Assembly: GCF_014200605.1 (NCBI RefSeq)
Contig: NZ_JACHCE010000013.1
Span: 1 to 64,000 of the forward strand
Length of the DNA: 64,000 nucleotides
Source: Pedobacter cryoconitis
Lineage (GTDB): Bacteria; Bacteroidota; Bacteroidia; Sphingobacteriales; Sphingobacteriaceae
Direction: 5' to 3'
Shown here: piece after piece, positions 42,165 to 51,339 of the stretch
How the letters are laid out: every line of letters starts with the position of its first letter
Position numbering within the stretch: position 1 is the stretch's first letter
Notes under the pieces: model-generated
What the model was told of the DNA's origin: nothing
Databases searched by the model: none
Seen by the model: the letters and a program-made list of their open reading frames with translations, nothing else
Translations under genes and position numbers: made by a program

Positions 42165-44633
42165 TTAAACTGATTTAATCTCTTTTTGTCTTCTGATGAT
42201 GGAAATCATAAATCCAATAACCATCACAATCAGACCTACCCAATATAAATTGATATAAGGGAATTCTATAGATTTAAATACAACCCAGTCTTTAGACTGC
42301 TGAGGTTTTTCGAAAACCTGCAGTTCTACTTTCTTCTGATCAGGAAGTATTTTGGTAAATCTAACTCTTAAACCTAACTCAGGGATATTACGGGCAAAAT
42401 CAAATGTATTATGCCCTTTGACTAAGAATATAGGTTCAGTTTTATAGACCTTCCCATTCAGGTCGATTTCTAAAGGCAATCCTACTGCAATATCTCCCTC
42501 TGCTAAAGCAAGGCTTTTAGCTGTTGGCTTGAAGTTAAGATCTTTTACTGTAATCACACCACTGCTGGTATGTAAGGTATCTCCTGTGCTTACAGTTACT
42601 ATTCTTGGTTTTTTATAATTCTGTTCATCACTTTGTGCATCACTATCAGCATGTGCATCCTTTTTATCAGGAGCACTGGTGATATGGGTATACACATCAT
42701 AAGTAAGGTAATGCTTCGTATCCGGAGATGCAATCAGCCCCATTTTCTCATTGATCTGAACACGTGGGTTCAGGTTAAAGTCTTCTTTAAGCTTACCTGT
42801 TTTCTCATCAATCACTTTAAAGTTCAGCGTATAATAAGTATTGGGTGCTATCGTGGTATCATTGGTATAAGTAACTGTAAAACGGCCCATTTTCTTAGGC
42901 TCATTTTTGTACAGTACCATGTTTTCACCTGGTTTTTCAACTTTCTCGAAATCCTTTACAGGAATAAAGTTTGTCGCATTGATAGAAACCGGCTTGCTCG
43001 TTGCAGCAGCAACCAGTGCTCCTACTAATAACAAGGCAAATCCAATATGTGCAACTGCAGCTCCAACTAATTTTCCTTTACCACTAAACCCTTGTGTAAG
43101 GATACGTGCATTGGAAAGAATAGCAAACATACAACTGAAAGAAAGTAAAATATAGATCAGGTTATTATATACATTGGTGATGTAAACAAAACCTGCAGTA
43201 ACTACAACTGAGATGATTAACGTGGCAACCAGGCTGCTATAAAATTTACGGGTATCAGTACGTTTATATTTCAAGAACTGAGAGAAACCCGAAATCATTG
43301 TAATCAGGATAGCAAAAGGAGCCTGCCATTGATTGTAATATTTGATTGCATCGATAGGCGGGGCAAAATTAGTTCCAAAAGCTTTATTGAATACCGGAAC
43401 AGATGTCGAGAAGATAACCTGGATACAGGCTACAGTTACGACAAGTGCACCAATGAACATCCAGAATTCTCTTGAATAAGTTTCTTCGTCTTTATTGGTA
43501 ATAGGTAATTCCTTCCAGCGTAAAATGATTAATACAACCGGAATAACAAGGAAAACTACATTGTAAAGAATCAGATGGCCAAACATTCCCAAATCTGTAA
43601 ATGAGTGTACAGAGGTTTCTCCAAGAATACCACTTCTGGTTAAGAAAGAGGCATATAATACTAAGATAAAACTAACTAAAACAAGGGCAATAGAAGTAAA
43701 GAAAGCATGGCCGGTATTTTTGAAAGCAATCATAACATGGACAGCACCAATTAAGGTTAACCATGGAATCAGCGAAGCATTTTCAACCGGGTCCCATGCC
43801 CAGAACCCACCGAAGTTCAGTGCTTCATAAGCCCAGAAAGAACCCATAATAATACCTGTTCCTAAAACCATGACAGCAAATAAAGCCCATGGCATAGCAG
43901 GTTTTACCCATTCTTTATATCTTTTTTGCCATAAACCGGTAACAACATAAGCAAAAGGAACAATCATACTCGCAAAACCAAGGAACAAGGTTGGCGGGTG
44001 AATAACCATCCAGTAATTCTGTAAAAGTGGGTTCAACCCTCTTCCATCAGTAATGAATTTCAGATAGTTTTTATAGTTTTCAGCGTCGGCAAATACTACC
44101 GGAGCCATATCTTTCAGATTTACAGCATCTCTTAAAAGGATAAAAGGAGAACTTCCTATACGCTCACCAAATACCTGTACACCTAATAACATAGAAGTTA
44201 GAAACACTTGTGAGAAAGCCACAACTGTCATGACACCATTTTCCCAGGTTTTTGCTTTCCACATCAGGATAGTACCCAAAAGTGCCTGCCAGAATGCCCA
44301 AAGCCAGAAGCTGCCTTCCTGTCCTTCCCAGAATGCAGAAACAATATAATATACAGGAAGTGTTTTTGAAGAGTGCGAATAAACGTAATAGTATTCGTTA
44401 TAATGATTCAGGATCAGATAAAACAGTGTTACCCCAATCCCAATTACACTAAACAGATTAGCCAGAAATGCTATTCTTCCTAACCGTTGCCAGGATTTAT
44501 CAGCAAGGTCTTTATTGCGCGTTGCAAAGAAATAAGAAATCGTTGAAAGTAATGCAGCGGCAAACGCTAAAACAATAAAAAACTGCCCAACTTTGCCGGG
44601 GAGGAGGGTTTCTCCTGTGAATTGTATGTCCAT
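42165..44633 (-). CDS. ccmF: Cytochrome c biogenesis protein CcmF/CcsA
   Basis: An 822-aa inner-membrane haem lyase component with some 15 transmembrane helices. The tryptophan-rich haem-handling WWD region is visible as SFWAYEALNFGGFWAWDPVEN, with histidines near WMVIHPPTLFLGF and the N-terminal SAFWEGQEGSFWLWAFWQAL. A C-terminal periplasmic domain of about 200 residues precedes the last helix. It lies 5 bp after ccmE, and the system is of Ccm type I. Confidence 0.93.
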   Translation of the reverse strand: MDIQFTGETLLPGKVGQFFIVLAFAAALLSTISYFFATRNKDLADKSWQRLGRIAFLANLFSVIGIGVTLFYLILNHYNEYYYVYSHSSKTLPVYYIVSAFWEGQEGSFWLWAFWQALLGTILMWKAKTWENGVMTVVAFSQVFLTSMLLGVQVFGERIGSSPFILLRDAVNLKDMAPVVFADAENYKNYLKFITDGRGLNPLLQNYWMVIHPPTLFLGFASMIVPFAYVVTGLWQKRYKEWVKPAMPWALFAVMVLGTGIIMGSFWAYEALNFGGFWAWDPVENASLIPWLTLIGAVHVMIAFKNTGHAFFTSIALVLVSFILVLYASFLTRSGILGETSVHSFTDLGMFGHLILYNVVFLVIPVVLIILRWKELPITNKDEETYSREFWMFIGALVVTVACIQVIFSTSVPVFNKAFGTNFAPPIDAIKYYNQWQAPFAILITMISGFSQFLKYKRTDTRKFYSSLVATLIISVVVTAGFVYITNVYNNLIYILLSFSCMFAILSNARILTQGFSGKGKLVGAAVAHIGFALLLVGALVAAATSKPVSINATNFIPVKDFEKVEKPGENMVLYKNEPKKMGRFTVTYTNDTTIAPNTYYTLNFKVIDEKTGKLKEDFNLNPRVQINEKMGLIASPDTKHYLTYDVYTHITSAPDKKDAHADSDAQSDEQNYKKPRIVTVSTGDTLHTSSGVITVKDLNFKPTAKSLALAEGDIAVGLPLEIDLNGKVYKTEPIFLVKGHNTFDFARNIPELGLRVRFTKILPDQKKVELQVFEKPQQSKDWVVFKSIEFPYINLYWVGLIVMVIGFMISIIRRQKEIKSV

Positions 44634-44638
44634 TAAAA

Positions 44639-45049
44639 TTATTTGTATCGTTTAACCTGTCCGTCCTGCTTTATCTCTACTAGGTCGTTATTATATTTAG
44701 AGGGGCATTTCATTAAAATCTTGGAAGCGTAAAATGTGTCACTGTTCATTTTACCGATCAGTACCAATTTTTCAGAACGCTCAAAGTCCTGTGGTTTGGT
44801 TCCACTGTAAATAACTTTTTTAACATCTCCTTTTTCATCCTTCATATAAAAGGAAAAATGATTGGCATCTTTTAAAGCATCATAATAAGTTCCCTTTTCT
44901 TTTGCCCAATGTCCCATTACGTGAAACTCTCTGGAGTCTTTAGCCGCTTCTGTAAAAGTCGAATAGTTGCTGGTGTCAGCATTTAAGCTGACCAGGAAAC
45001 AAACACAGATAGCTATTGTAATTAAGCCAATAATTGCACTTTTCTTCAT
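44639..45049 (-). CDS. ccmE: Cytochrome c maturation protein CcmE
   Basis: A 136-aa haem chaperone: one N-terminal membrane anchor (IIGLITIAICVCFLVSLNA), then the OB-fold domain. The typical haem-binding His of HxxxY is not evident; near the expected site the sequence is ILMKCPSKYNND, a Cys/Tyr arrangement (CxxxY) as known for archaeal and some bacterial CcmE proteins. It leads ccmF. The 165-base leader behind the 45215 promoter has no other gene. Confidence 0.87.
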   Translation of the reverse strand: MKKSAIIGLITIAICVCFLVSLNADTSNYSTFTEAAKDSREFHVMGHWAKEKGTYYDALKDANHFSFYMKDEKGDVKKVIYSGTKPQDFERSEKLVLIGKMNSDTFYASKILMKCPSKYNNDLVEIKQDGQVKRYK

Positions 45050-45214
45050 GAGAATATATCGTTTTTTGTCAAAATTGATGTTTGCAGATGTACATTATAA
45101 ATTAATAATGTCTGCACTGCCTTTTCATGGTTAAATATAAACCGGCTCCGCCAGTTTAAACAGGATATAGCTTGCTTACACGAAACTCCCTCCCTAACCA
45201 ATTAAAAGAGTACA

Positions 45215-45222
45215 CAAAGATA
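45215..45222 (-). promoter_or_regulatory. -7 promoter box upstream of ccmE
   Basis: The minus strand reads TATCTTTG, an exact TAnnTTTG match, 165 bases before the ccmE ATG. The gap 45050-45346 otherwise holds only a small inverted repeat (ACATTATAAATTAATAATGT) and no gene. Confidence 0.45.
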
Positions 45223-45346
45223 AAAAATATAAGTACCTAATATCCGTTAGACACCGGCTATTACTTTAGATGACAAAATATTGATAGTTGCCTGACAAAT
45301 AAACGACATTATGCCAGATACAAGATCCGGCACAAAGAGAAACAAT

Positions 45347-46006
45347 CTATTTAAGATATTCATTTTTAATCAGTTGAGGCAATTCTTTTCTTACATGCAT
45401 GACTTTTGGTCTGGAAACACTTCTGATGTAAGGATCCCATAAATTCCGCTCATAATAATCCTGATGTGAACTTTCGGCAGGATAAAAGACCTGAAAAGGT
45501 TCCATCTCTGTAACAAAACTACTGGGATAGTATTTAGCAGCTTCCATCTCTGACATAACTTTTGTAATTGTCTTCAATTCTGCAGGACTGCGATAGAAAG
45601 CAATCGAACGGTAATCATTACCTACATCAGGCCCTTGTCTGTTCAGTTGAGTAGGATCATGGGCAAAGAAAAAAGCATGTACAAGCTGTTCATAAGAAAT
45701 TACAGCCGGGTTATAATAAACCTGCACAGATTCAGCATGGCCTGTATTTTTAGTGAGAACATCTTCGTAGGTAGGATTTACAGTGCTTCCACCAGCATAA
45801 CCACTGATTACTGTATTTACACCTTTCAACTGGATCATACTTTCCTGCATAGCCCAGAAACACCCTCCTGCAAAGGTTGCGACAGCTTCATTCGCATCAG
45901 GGTGAGGCAGAACGGCAAAACCATTATTACTGGATATTTTTTGTTGTCTTCCTGAGCAGGAAGTGAATAATAAACCGGCTATTAATAAATATATGACTGT
46001 TTTCAT
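45347..46006 (-). CDS. msrA: Peptide methionine sulfoxide reductase MsrA (lipoprotein)
   Basis: A 219-aa enzyme that reduces methionine-S-sulfoxide. A lipoprotein signal ends in LLFTSCSG, so it is exported. The active-site motif is ATFAGGCFWAMQESM; GYAGGSTVNPTYEDVLTKNTGHAESVQV and HDPTQLNRQGPDVGNDYRS follow, as in the family. No MsrB domain is fused. The ATG at 46006 is chosen because it starts the signal peptide; an earlier frame start at 46030 only adds hydrophobic residues. Confidence 0.93.
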   Translation of the reverse strand: MKTVIYLLIAGLLFTSCSGRQQKISSNNGFAVLPHPDANEAVATFAGGCFWAMQESMIQLKGVNTVISGYAGGSTVNPTYEDVLTKNTGHAESVQVYYNPAVISYEQLVHAFFFAHDPTQLNRQGPDVGNDYRSIAFYRSPAELKTITKVMSEMEAAKYYPSSFVTEMEPFQVFYPAESSHQDYYERNLWDPYIRSVSRPKVMHVRKELPQLIKNEYLK

Positions 46007-46161
46007 ATTTGAGATGATTATAAGAATCATTCCTCCATATGAATATACGAAATTACTGCAGCAGGGTTTTCAAGTTAAATGTCATATTGATTGCATGACA
46101 ACTGTTTGTTTTATTGGATAGCGACAATTTTCACTGAGTATTTAAGGAATCAGACAAAAAA

Positions 46162-46192
46162 AATCCGCAGCGTTTTTAAACGTTGCGGATTA
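46162..46192 (-). terminator. Terminator of the glutamate dehydrogenase gene
   Basis: AATCCGCA(G)CG pairs with CG(T)TGCGGATT around a T-rich loop, then T-rich sequence on the minus strand. It lies 20 bp past the stop. Confidence 0.75.
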
Positions 46193-46212
46193 AATATTTA
46201 TGGAGATGAGGC

Positions 46213-47634
46213 TTATGGCCAGATACCTAAGTTCATGTAAGAAACAGCAATTTTGTCGATTGAGCCAACAAAAGCAGCCGTTCTTAAAGTCTGAATACCA
46301 GGTTTAGTTAAAAGAGTCTCTCTGATTTCATGGTAAGAGTGAATCATTGTATCTTCTAATCCTGAATTTACTAATTCTAATTCAGAAGCACCTTTAACGA
46401 TCATTAAACGGTGCTCAGCAGGGATACTCTGACCTGTTAAACTTTCCAGTGTATTGATTAAATTAGCATTTGAGTTTTCTGCATAACGTTTTTCCATACG
46501 GCCAAAAGCTACGTGAGAAAGGTTCTTCAACCACTCAAAGTAAGAAACAGTTACACCACCTGCATTACAGTACATATCAGGAATGATAATACCACCCATT
46601 TCAGTGAAGATTTCTTCAGCTTCAGGAGTACATGGTCCGTTTGCACCTTCAGCGATAATTTTCGCTTTAATGTTTCTGATGTTTTCTGCAGTGATTTGAT
46701 TTTCTAAGGCTGCCGGAACAAGGATATCACATGGTTGCTCTAAACCTTCCATAGAATTTTTAAATTCTTTAGCTCCAGGGAAACCTAAGATTGAACCAGT
46801 TAATTTACGGTGTGCGAACACCTCATCAACATTAAGTCCGTTCTCATTGTAAATAGCACCTTCATATTCGCAAAGACCAACAATAGTGGCACCAAATTCG
46901 GTAAGGAATTTTGCAGAGTGGTACCCTACGTTTCCTAATCCCTGAACGATAACTCTTTTGTCATCCAAACCAGCCTTAAGGCCAAGTTTCTGCATATCTT
47001 CAGTTACTCTTACACATTCTCTTACTGCGTAAGCGACACCACGGCCAGTAGCTTCTTTACGTCCGCGGATACCGTGTAAAGCAATTGGCTTACCAGTAAC
47101 ACAACCTAAAGCATCCAGCTGACCTGGATTCATTGTCATATATGTATCAGCGATCCAGCTCATTTCACGTTCACCAGATCCATAATCAGGAGCAGGAACA
47201 TCAATACCAGGACCGATAAAATTCTTTTTAATTAACTCTGTAGTATAACGACGGGTGATATTTTCCAATTCACCTGTTGTATAGTTTTTTGGTGTGATTT
47301 TAATACCACCTTTTGCACCACCAAAAGGAACATTCACGATTGCACATTTATAAGTCATTAATGCCGCCAATGCCATTACCTCATCTTCATTAACCATTTC
47401 ACTGTAACGGATCCCTCCTTTTGTAGGACTCATGTGATGAGAGTGTTCAACACGCCATGCGTCAATTACCTCGAAGCCATTTCCTCTGCGGATTGGAAAC
47501 TGGAAACGATAAACACTGTTACAAGCTTTAATTTGGGATAGTAAACCCTCTGGGTGACCGGTGAATTGGGCTGCGTTATCAAAGTTTTTACAGACATCTG
47601 TAAAAAAATTTGTCTCGTTTGCTGTAGTAGCCAT
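46213..47634 (-). CDS. gdhA: Glutamate dehydrogenase (Glu/Leu/Phe/Val family)
   Basis: A 473-aa hexameric enzyme interconverting glutamate and 2-oxoglutarate. Features: the substrate part GGIRYSEMVNEDEVMALAALMTYKCAIVNVPFGGAKGGI (catalytic Lys in TYKCA), APDYGSGEREMSWI, and the NAD-fold GLGNVGYHSAKFL. The ending lies in the family range. The frame extends to 47691, but the ATG at 47634 (MATTANETNF) is the sensible start. The coenzyme preference is unclear. Confidence 0.93.
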   Translation of the reverse strand: MATTANETNFFTDVCKNFDNAAQFTGHPEGLLSQIKACNSVYRFQFPIRRGNGFEVIDAWRVEHSHHMSPTKGGIRYSEMVNEDEVMALAALMTYKCAIVNVPFGGAKGGIKITPKNYTTGELENITRRYTTELIKKNFIGPGIDVPAPDYGSGEREMSWIADTYMTMNPGQLDALGCVTGKPIALHGIRGRKEATGRGVAYAVRECVRVTEDMQKLGLKAGLDDKRVIVQGLGNVGYHSAKFLTEFGATIVGLCEYEGAIYNENGLNVDEVFAHRKLTGSILGFPGAKEFKNSMEGLEQPCDILVPAALENQITAENIRNIKAKIIAEGANGPCTPEAEEIFTEMGGIIIPDMYCNAGGVTVSYFEWLKNLSHVAFGRMEKRYAENSNANLINTLESLTGQSIPAEHRLMIVKGASELELVNSGLEDTMIHSYHEIRETLLTKPGIQTLRTAAFVGSIDKIAVSYMNLGIWP

Positions 47635-47797
47635 TATTTGATTTTTATGAATTTGAATTATGTTCTTATTCTTATATCTGCAAAATTGCACTAAAAAAAA
47701 CGATTAATACAAATTAATAATTGCTTAGTGTAAGTGAAACACTTCTCATAAAATCACCCAAAAACCTGTGTTAAAGGCTTTAAAATAATTTTTTACC

Positions 47798-48004
47798 TTA
47801 AGATTTTTTTTCTAGTTTTTTTAATCTTCCGTCAATTGAGAACAGGAAAAAGATAAGTCCAAGTAAAATAACTGCTGCACAAACGGCAACCACATAGATT
47901 TTTTCTGATCCTGCAAGTGTATCAGTTATTGCAGAAGTCTGATCCTGAGCAAAAAGCTGCATGGTAACCATTAACATCAGGACTGTTGTAATAAGTTTTT
48001 TCAT
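47798..48004 (-). CDS. CcmD family small membrane protein
   Basis: A 68-aa protein with a signal-like N terminus (KKLITTVLMLMVTMQLFAQ), one transmembrane helix (IYVVAVCAAVILLGLIFFLF) and the ending DGRLKKLEKKS that marks CcmD-like proteins, which stabilise the CcmABC haem exporter. It lies 94 bp behind ccmC in the same orientation. Confidence 0.8.
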   Translation of the reverse strand: MKKLITTVLMLMVTMQLFAQDQTSAITDTLAGSEKIYVVAVCAAVILLGLIFFLFSIDGRLKKLEKKS

Positions 48005-48098
48005 TAGAATCTAATTATTTATTAATGGTGATGAAGCTTGCATGTTTTATTTCTTTAACTGAGTAATAAACCGCTGCAGATTGCATCTGATTATAGAA

Positions 48099-48758
48099 TT
48101 AAGCTGTTTTGTTTTTCTCCAGAGAAGATACTCTGAAAAGTAAAGTATATATCCAATAGCCAATTAGTATCCAGCCTAAACAAGCAGGATAAAAGACCAT
48201 TCTCATGTGACTGTCCAGATCATAGGCATTAAACCCGGGATTACCGCCATTACCAGGATGCAGTGAATCTGATAATCTTGGTAATACAAAAAGCAGCACA
48301 ACCATCATTGGAAAGGCGAAAATATTATATATCGCTGCAATTTTGGCTCTCTTTTGCTCCTCATCAATTGCATTTCTGAGTACCAGGTAAGCGAAGTACA
48401 ATAAAAGTGCAATAGCTGCAAAGTTTTGTTTCACATCAAAACTCCAGGCTTGCCCCCAGGTAAATTTGGCCCAGATAGCACCCGTAATTATTCCAAGAAC
48501 ACCAAATAAAACACCAGCATTAACACTTTGAACAGCTTTCATATCATGTTCTTCGTTATTATTGCTCAAGTATTTTATACTATGATATACTGAAACACTA
48601 AAAAGCACAATCATACTGAACCACATAGGTACATGGAAATATAGATTTCTAATGCTTTGATGCAATATTGGTAAAGCAGGGACTGAAGACAAGAAGCCAA
48701 ATACTGTAGAATATACTACCAATACTGCTCCCAAGATTTTCCACCAGGATTTATACAT
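48099..48758 (-). CDS. ccmC: Haem exporter permease CcmC (CcsA family)
   Basis: A 219-aa protein with six helices and the CcmC/CcsA tryptophan-rich loop (AIWAKFTWGQAWSFDVKQNF). Histidines needed for haem are in NLYFHVPMWFS and near the DSHMRMVFYPACLGW segment. With CcmB it moves haem for loading onto CcmE. A leader of six bases follows the promoter box at 48765. Confidence 0.92.
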   Translation of the reverse strand: MYKSWWKILGAVLVVYSTVFGFLSSVPALPILHQSIRNLYFHVPMWFSMIVLFSVSVYHSIKYLSNNNEEHDMKAVQSVNAGVLFGVLGIITGAIWAKFTWGQAWSFDVKQNFAAIALLLYFAYLVLRNAIDEEQKRAKIAAIYNIFAFPMMVVLLFVLPRLSDSLHPGNGGNPGFNAYDLDSHMRMVFYPACLGWILIGYWIYTLLFRVSSLEKNKTA

Positions 48759-48764
48759 TTATTT

Positions 48765-48772
48765 CAAATTTA
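48765..48772 (-). promoter_or_regulatory. -7 promoter box abutting ccmC
   Basis: The minus strand reads TAAATTTG, a TAnnTTTG match, ending 6 bases before the ATG. Confidence 0.5.
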
Positions 48773-48896
48773 AGATCGCTCATTAAACAAATAACAATTC
48801 GGTACACTAAGCTTAATTTTGCGAATTCAAAGGTAACAAAGCTTTATATATTTTGGTTAATTTTTATAAATCACCTCAAACTGTTCACACAATTCC

Positions 48897-49556
48897 CTAG
48901 TCACGCCACAGATATGGAAATAACATCAGGGTAAAAACAGCAACTAATACATTAATAATTAAAAGAATGCCTATTTCATCCAGACTTACACTTCTGTCCA
49001 GTCCGTCAATCGCATTTTTACTCAGTTTGATCAATACTGTAATTACAGGAATAATCACTGGAAAGCTTAAAATAGCCATCAGCATACCTCCGTTACCTGC
49101 TTTTGATGCTATAGCTGATATCATCGTAAATATGGTCGAAAAGCTCAGGCTGCCCAATATTGTAGCAACCAGATACAGTCCCATATCTTCCGGTACATAA
49201 TCAAATACCAATGTATAAAACCCTAAAGCAATCAGGGTAAGCAGCAACATCAAAAAGATATTGTAGATAGTTTTGGATATAATCAGTGCCAGTGGGCTTG
49301 CTATAGTATAAATATACAATTGCCTCCCTTTACTCTCCTGGAGAAAACTCTTTGATACTGCATTAATGGACGCAAACAGCATAATAATCCAGAATAAAGC
49401 ATTCCAGGTTACCCCTTTCAGGGATACAAAGGAGAGGAAGCAGACAAATACTGTTGATACGACATATAGCACAACACCATTTAATGCATATTTTGAGCGC
49501 CATTCCAGCAGCATCTCTTTTCCAATCAAATATTTAACTTCCTTTATTAACTGCAT
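48897..49556 (-). CDS. ccmB: Haem exporter permease CcmB
   Basis: A 219-aa protein with six hydrophobic segments. The conserved EMLLEWRSKYALNGVVLY start and the middle SFLQESKGRQLYIYTIASPLALIISK fit CcmB, which pairs with CcmA and CcmC. The ATPase CcmA is not in the window. The promoter box is at 49564. Confidence 0.88.
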   Translation of the reverse strand: MQLIKEVKYLIGKEMLLEWRSKYALNGVVLYVVSTVFVCFLSFVSLKGVTWNALFWIIMLFASINAVSKSFLQESKGRQLYIYTIASPLALIISKTIYNIFLMLLLTLIALGFYTLVFDYVPEDMGLYLVATILGSLSFSTIFTMISAIASKAGNGGMLMAILSFPVIIPVITVLIKLSKNAIDGLDRSVSLDEIGILLIINVLVAVFTLMLFPYLWRD

Positions 49557-49563
49557 TTCTGCA

Positions 49564-49571
49564 CAAAGATA
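49564..49571 (-). promoter_or_regulatory. -7 promoter box of ccmB
   Basis: The minus strand reads TATCTTTG, an exact TAnnTTTG match, 7 bases before the ATG. Confidence 0.55.
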
Positions 49572-49691
49572 ATTTTATGGATCATTTTTTCACTGCCAGA
49601 GACTTATTTCGCCTTCAAATATTGATTATATTGTACTTCTATGATAAAAGAGCTGGCTCGGACTGTAGATCACTAACTGAATTTTGCCCAA

Positions 49692-50111
49692 TTAAACTTC
49701 CCTGACCGGAGCTATTGGTACATGCTGAACAACAACTGGTCTTCTCACTGTAATCAAAGGTAATACTCCAGCTAAAATCACAAACCAGCCCCATTTATAT
49801 TTCACCATACCAGAAGCCAGGTTGATCAGTTTCTTGAAATGTATGAAACTAAAATAATCATGCGATTTAAACCATACAGCAGCCAGTGTCAGAATAACCA
49901 AACCAATAGCGGCCCATCCACAAACACGTAATAAGGTAGTTTTATTTAGAAATGCACCTAAAAAAGCCAAGACAACTATCACATAAAAGATAGTCCCTAA
50001 AGACTGATCAATTCCGAAATAGTTCCAGTTTCCAATAATAGGTACATGTACTAAAGGGCACATCCCTCCCACAGCCATCAATAAGGCACCAATTACACCT
50101 TGAATCTTCAT
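49692..50111 (-). CDS. Four-helix membrane protein, unknown function
   Basis: A 139-aa protein with hydrophobic segments near 5-24, 38-58, 63-82 and 108-124, a polar loop (KSHDYFSFIHFKKLIN) and a charged tail (RRPVVVQHVPIAPVREV). I do not recognise a family. It appears to be monocistronic, with a promoter box at 50141. Confidence 0.7.
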   Translation of the reverse strand: MKIQGVIGALLMAVGGMCPLVHVPIIGNWNYFGIDQSLGTIFYVIVVLAFLGAFLNKTTLLRVCGWAAIGLVILTLAAVWFKSHDYFSFIHFKKLINLASGMVKYKWGWFVILAGVLPLITVRRPVVVQHVPIAPVREV

Positions 50112-50140
50112 AAAAAAAGAGTATTTTAAATAAACAGAGG

Positions 50141-50148
50141 CAAAAGTA
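50141..50148 (-). promoter_or_regulatory. -7 promoter box of the 49692 gene
   Basis: The minus strand reads TACTTTTG, a TAnnTTTG match, 29 bases before the ATG at 50111. Confidence 0.5.
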
Positions 50149-50214
50149 TCATCTATTTACTGAATTAGCCTAAAAAAATACACAAATACTTCCCTGAGGC
50201 CACGATAAATCTGT

Positions 50215-50250
50215 AAAGGATGAATAACTCAGTTAGAGAATTCATCCTTT
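50215..50250 (-). terminator. Terminator behind the coiled-coil gene
   Basis: AAAGGATGAAT pairs with ATTCATCCTTT around a short loop, 16 bp past the stop of the minus-strand gene at 50267. Confidence 0.65.
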
Positions 50251-50266
50251 ATACAAGAAATCGATC

Positions 50267-50650
50267 CTAAGACTTTATTGCTTTTAAGTTCTTGTCTATG
50301 TCTACATACCTGGTTACCCCATCGATTTTGACTATCTCCTGAATTACAAAATCAAGCTTTTTATCGACATTCTCAAAGTTAAACTGGATCATCTCAAACC
50401 TGACATCCGCTTCGTCAAATCGTTCATCAAATCTACCAATCCTTTTTTCTAAACTATTAAGTCTGGCCTGTATCTGATTAATTCTCTCTTCAACTCTGTC
50501 AAGCCGATCTTCGACCTTGTCAAGCCTTGCTTCAATCCTATCCAGGCGTTCATTAATTTTGGCAATCCCAATGTTTAAATTCTCCACACTGCCAACTAAT
50601 ACCTGAATAACTCTTTCTAAACTGGCTAACTGTTCTTGTAACTGTTCCAT
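50267..50650 (-). CDS. Coiled-coil protein, unknown function
   Basis: A 127-aa protein that is almost wholly coiled coil. Near-perfect heptads such as LDRIEARLDKVEDRLDRVEE run from about residue 33 to 80, with I/L at a and d positions. There is no signal peptide or membrane span. Heptad-repeat sequence of this sort can expand and contract. It may be a structural adaptor; I do not recognise a specific family. Confidence 0.7.
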   Translation of the reverse strand: MEQLQEQLASLERVIQVLVGSVENLNIGIAKINERLDRIEARLDKVEDRLDRVEERINQIQARLNSLEKRIGRFDERFDEADVRFEMIQFNFENVDKKLDFVIQEIVKIDGVTRYVDIDKNLKAIKS

Positions 50651-50833
50651 ATTCTTAAATCCTTAGCAATAAAACTACTAAAATTAATATAAACACAAAC
50701 AATTTAACTTTAAAAACACACCAATAGATGTTACCACCACCTTTTAACAAAAAAATTATCAAATAAATCAGGTCGAACTGCATATCTCCACATCCCCAAC
50801 ACACTCCCCAATCCTTACACGTAAGGATATCGT

Positions 50834-50913
50834 AAAAAAAATAAGGGGAGAGATTTCTGGCATCGTTCACAATTCGGTGAACGCAGCCAGAAATCTCTCC
50901 CCTTATTTTTTTT
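50834..50913. terminator. Large perfect inverted repeat, terminator-like
   Basis: Two 28-base arms (50834-50861 and 50886-50913) are exact reverse complements, starting in A8 and ending in T8, with an inner GTTCAC/GTGAAC stem. It lies 10 bp past the gldC stop on the minus strand and so is the gldC terminator, but it is much longer than usual. Confidence 0.75.
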
Positions 50914-50923
50914 ATTTGAAGAC

Positions 50924-51259
50924 TTACTTCCCAGGATCTATCCCCATTTTATCAGCAAAATGCGCACAATAATCCCTCAAATCTTCAATAATCAGCGTCT
51001 CGCCAGTTGCCTTTAAAAAACTATCCCCCATTGTCTGCAAGGTTTCATAAAAGAATCTTTTCATCTCATCAACAGGCATATCTTTAGTCCAAAGATCGAT
51101 ACGCATTGTATTCTTATAATTATGATCCCACAAAGCCAGCATCATAGATTTTACAGGAACTTTTTCCTGAGTTTTTGCATCCGTAGATTCCCACATTAAG
51201 TTCTCAGGAACATTATTATCATCAAGTTCAACTGTTATTTTAATTTCTGCTGTTTTCAT
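50924..51259 (-). CDS. gldC: Gliding motility protein GldC
   Basis: A 111-aa soluble protein with the start TAEIKITVELDDNNVPENL and the core WDHNYKNTMRIDLWTKDMPVDEMKRFFYETL, matching GldC, which assists type IX secretion and gliding in Bacteroidota. The frame runs on to 51319 with a Lys/Asn-rich extension; the ATG at 51259 gives the usual GldC length. It is 80 bp behind a small membrane protein gene that itself follows rhlE. Confidence 0.85.
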   Translation of the reverse strand: MKTAEIKITVELDDNNVPENLMWESTDAKTQEKVPVKSMMLALWDHNYKNTMRIDLWTKDMPVDEMKRFFYETLQTMGDSFLKATGETLIIEDLRDYCAHFADKMGIDPGK

Positions 51260-51339
51260 TACAATGTAATTCTTGTTTTTCTTATTTTTTTTGTTTCCAA
51301 ATTTTTCAAGCAAACCCATCTGTTATCCAGTAATAAAGA

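Noticed and set aside
45050..45346. Possible small RNA in the gap between ccmE and msrA
   Set aside because: Only one promoter-like box and a short AT inverted repeat are visible, which is too little to support an RNA gene.
50655..50870. A 71-aa hydrophobic minus-strand frame
   Set aside because: Its start lies inside the long palindrome (50834-50913), its composition is erratic, and no promoter or family resemblance was seen.
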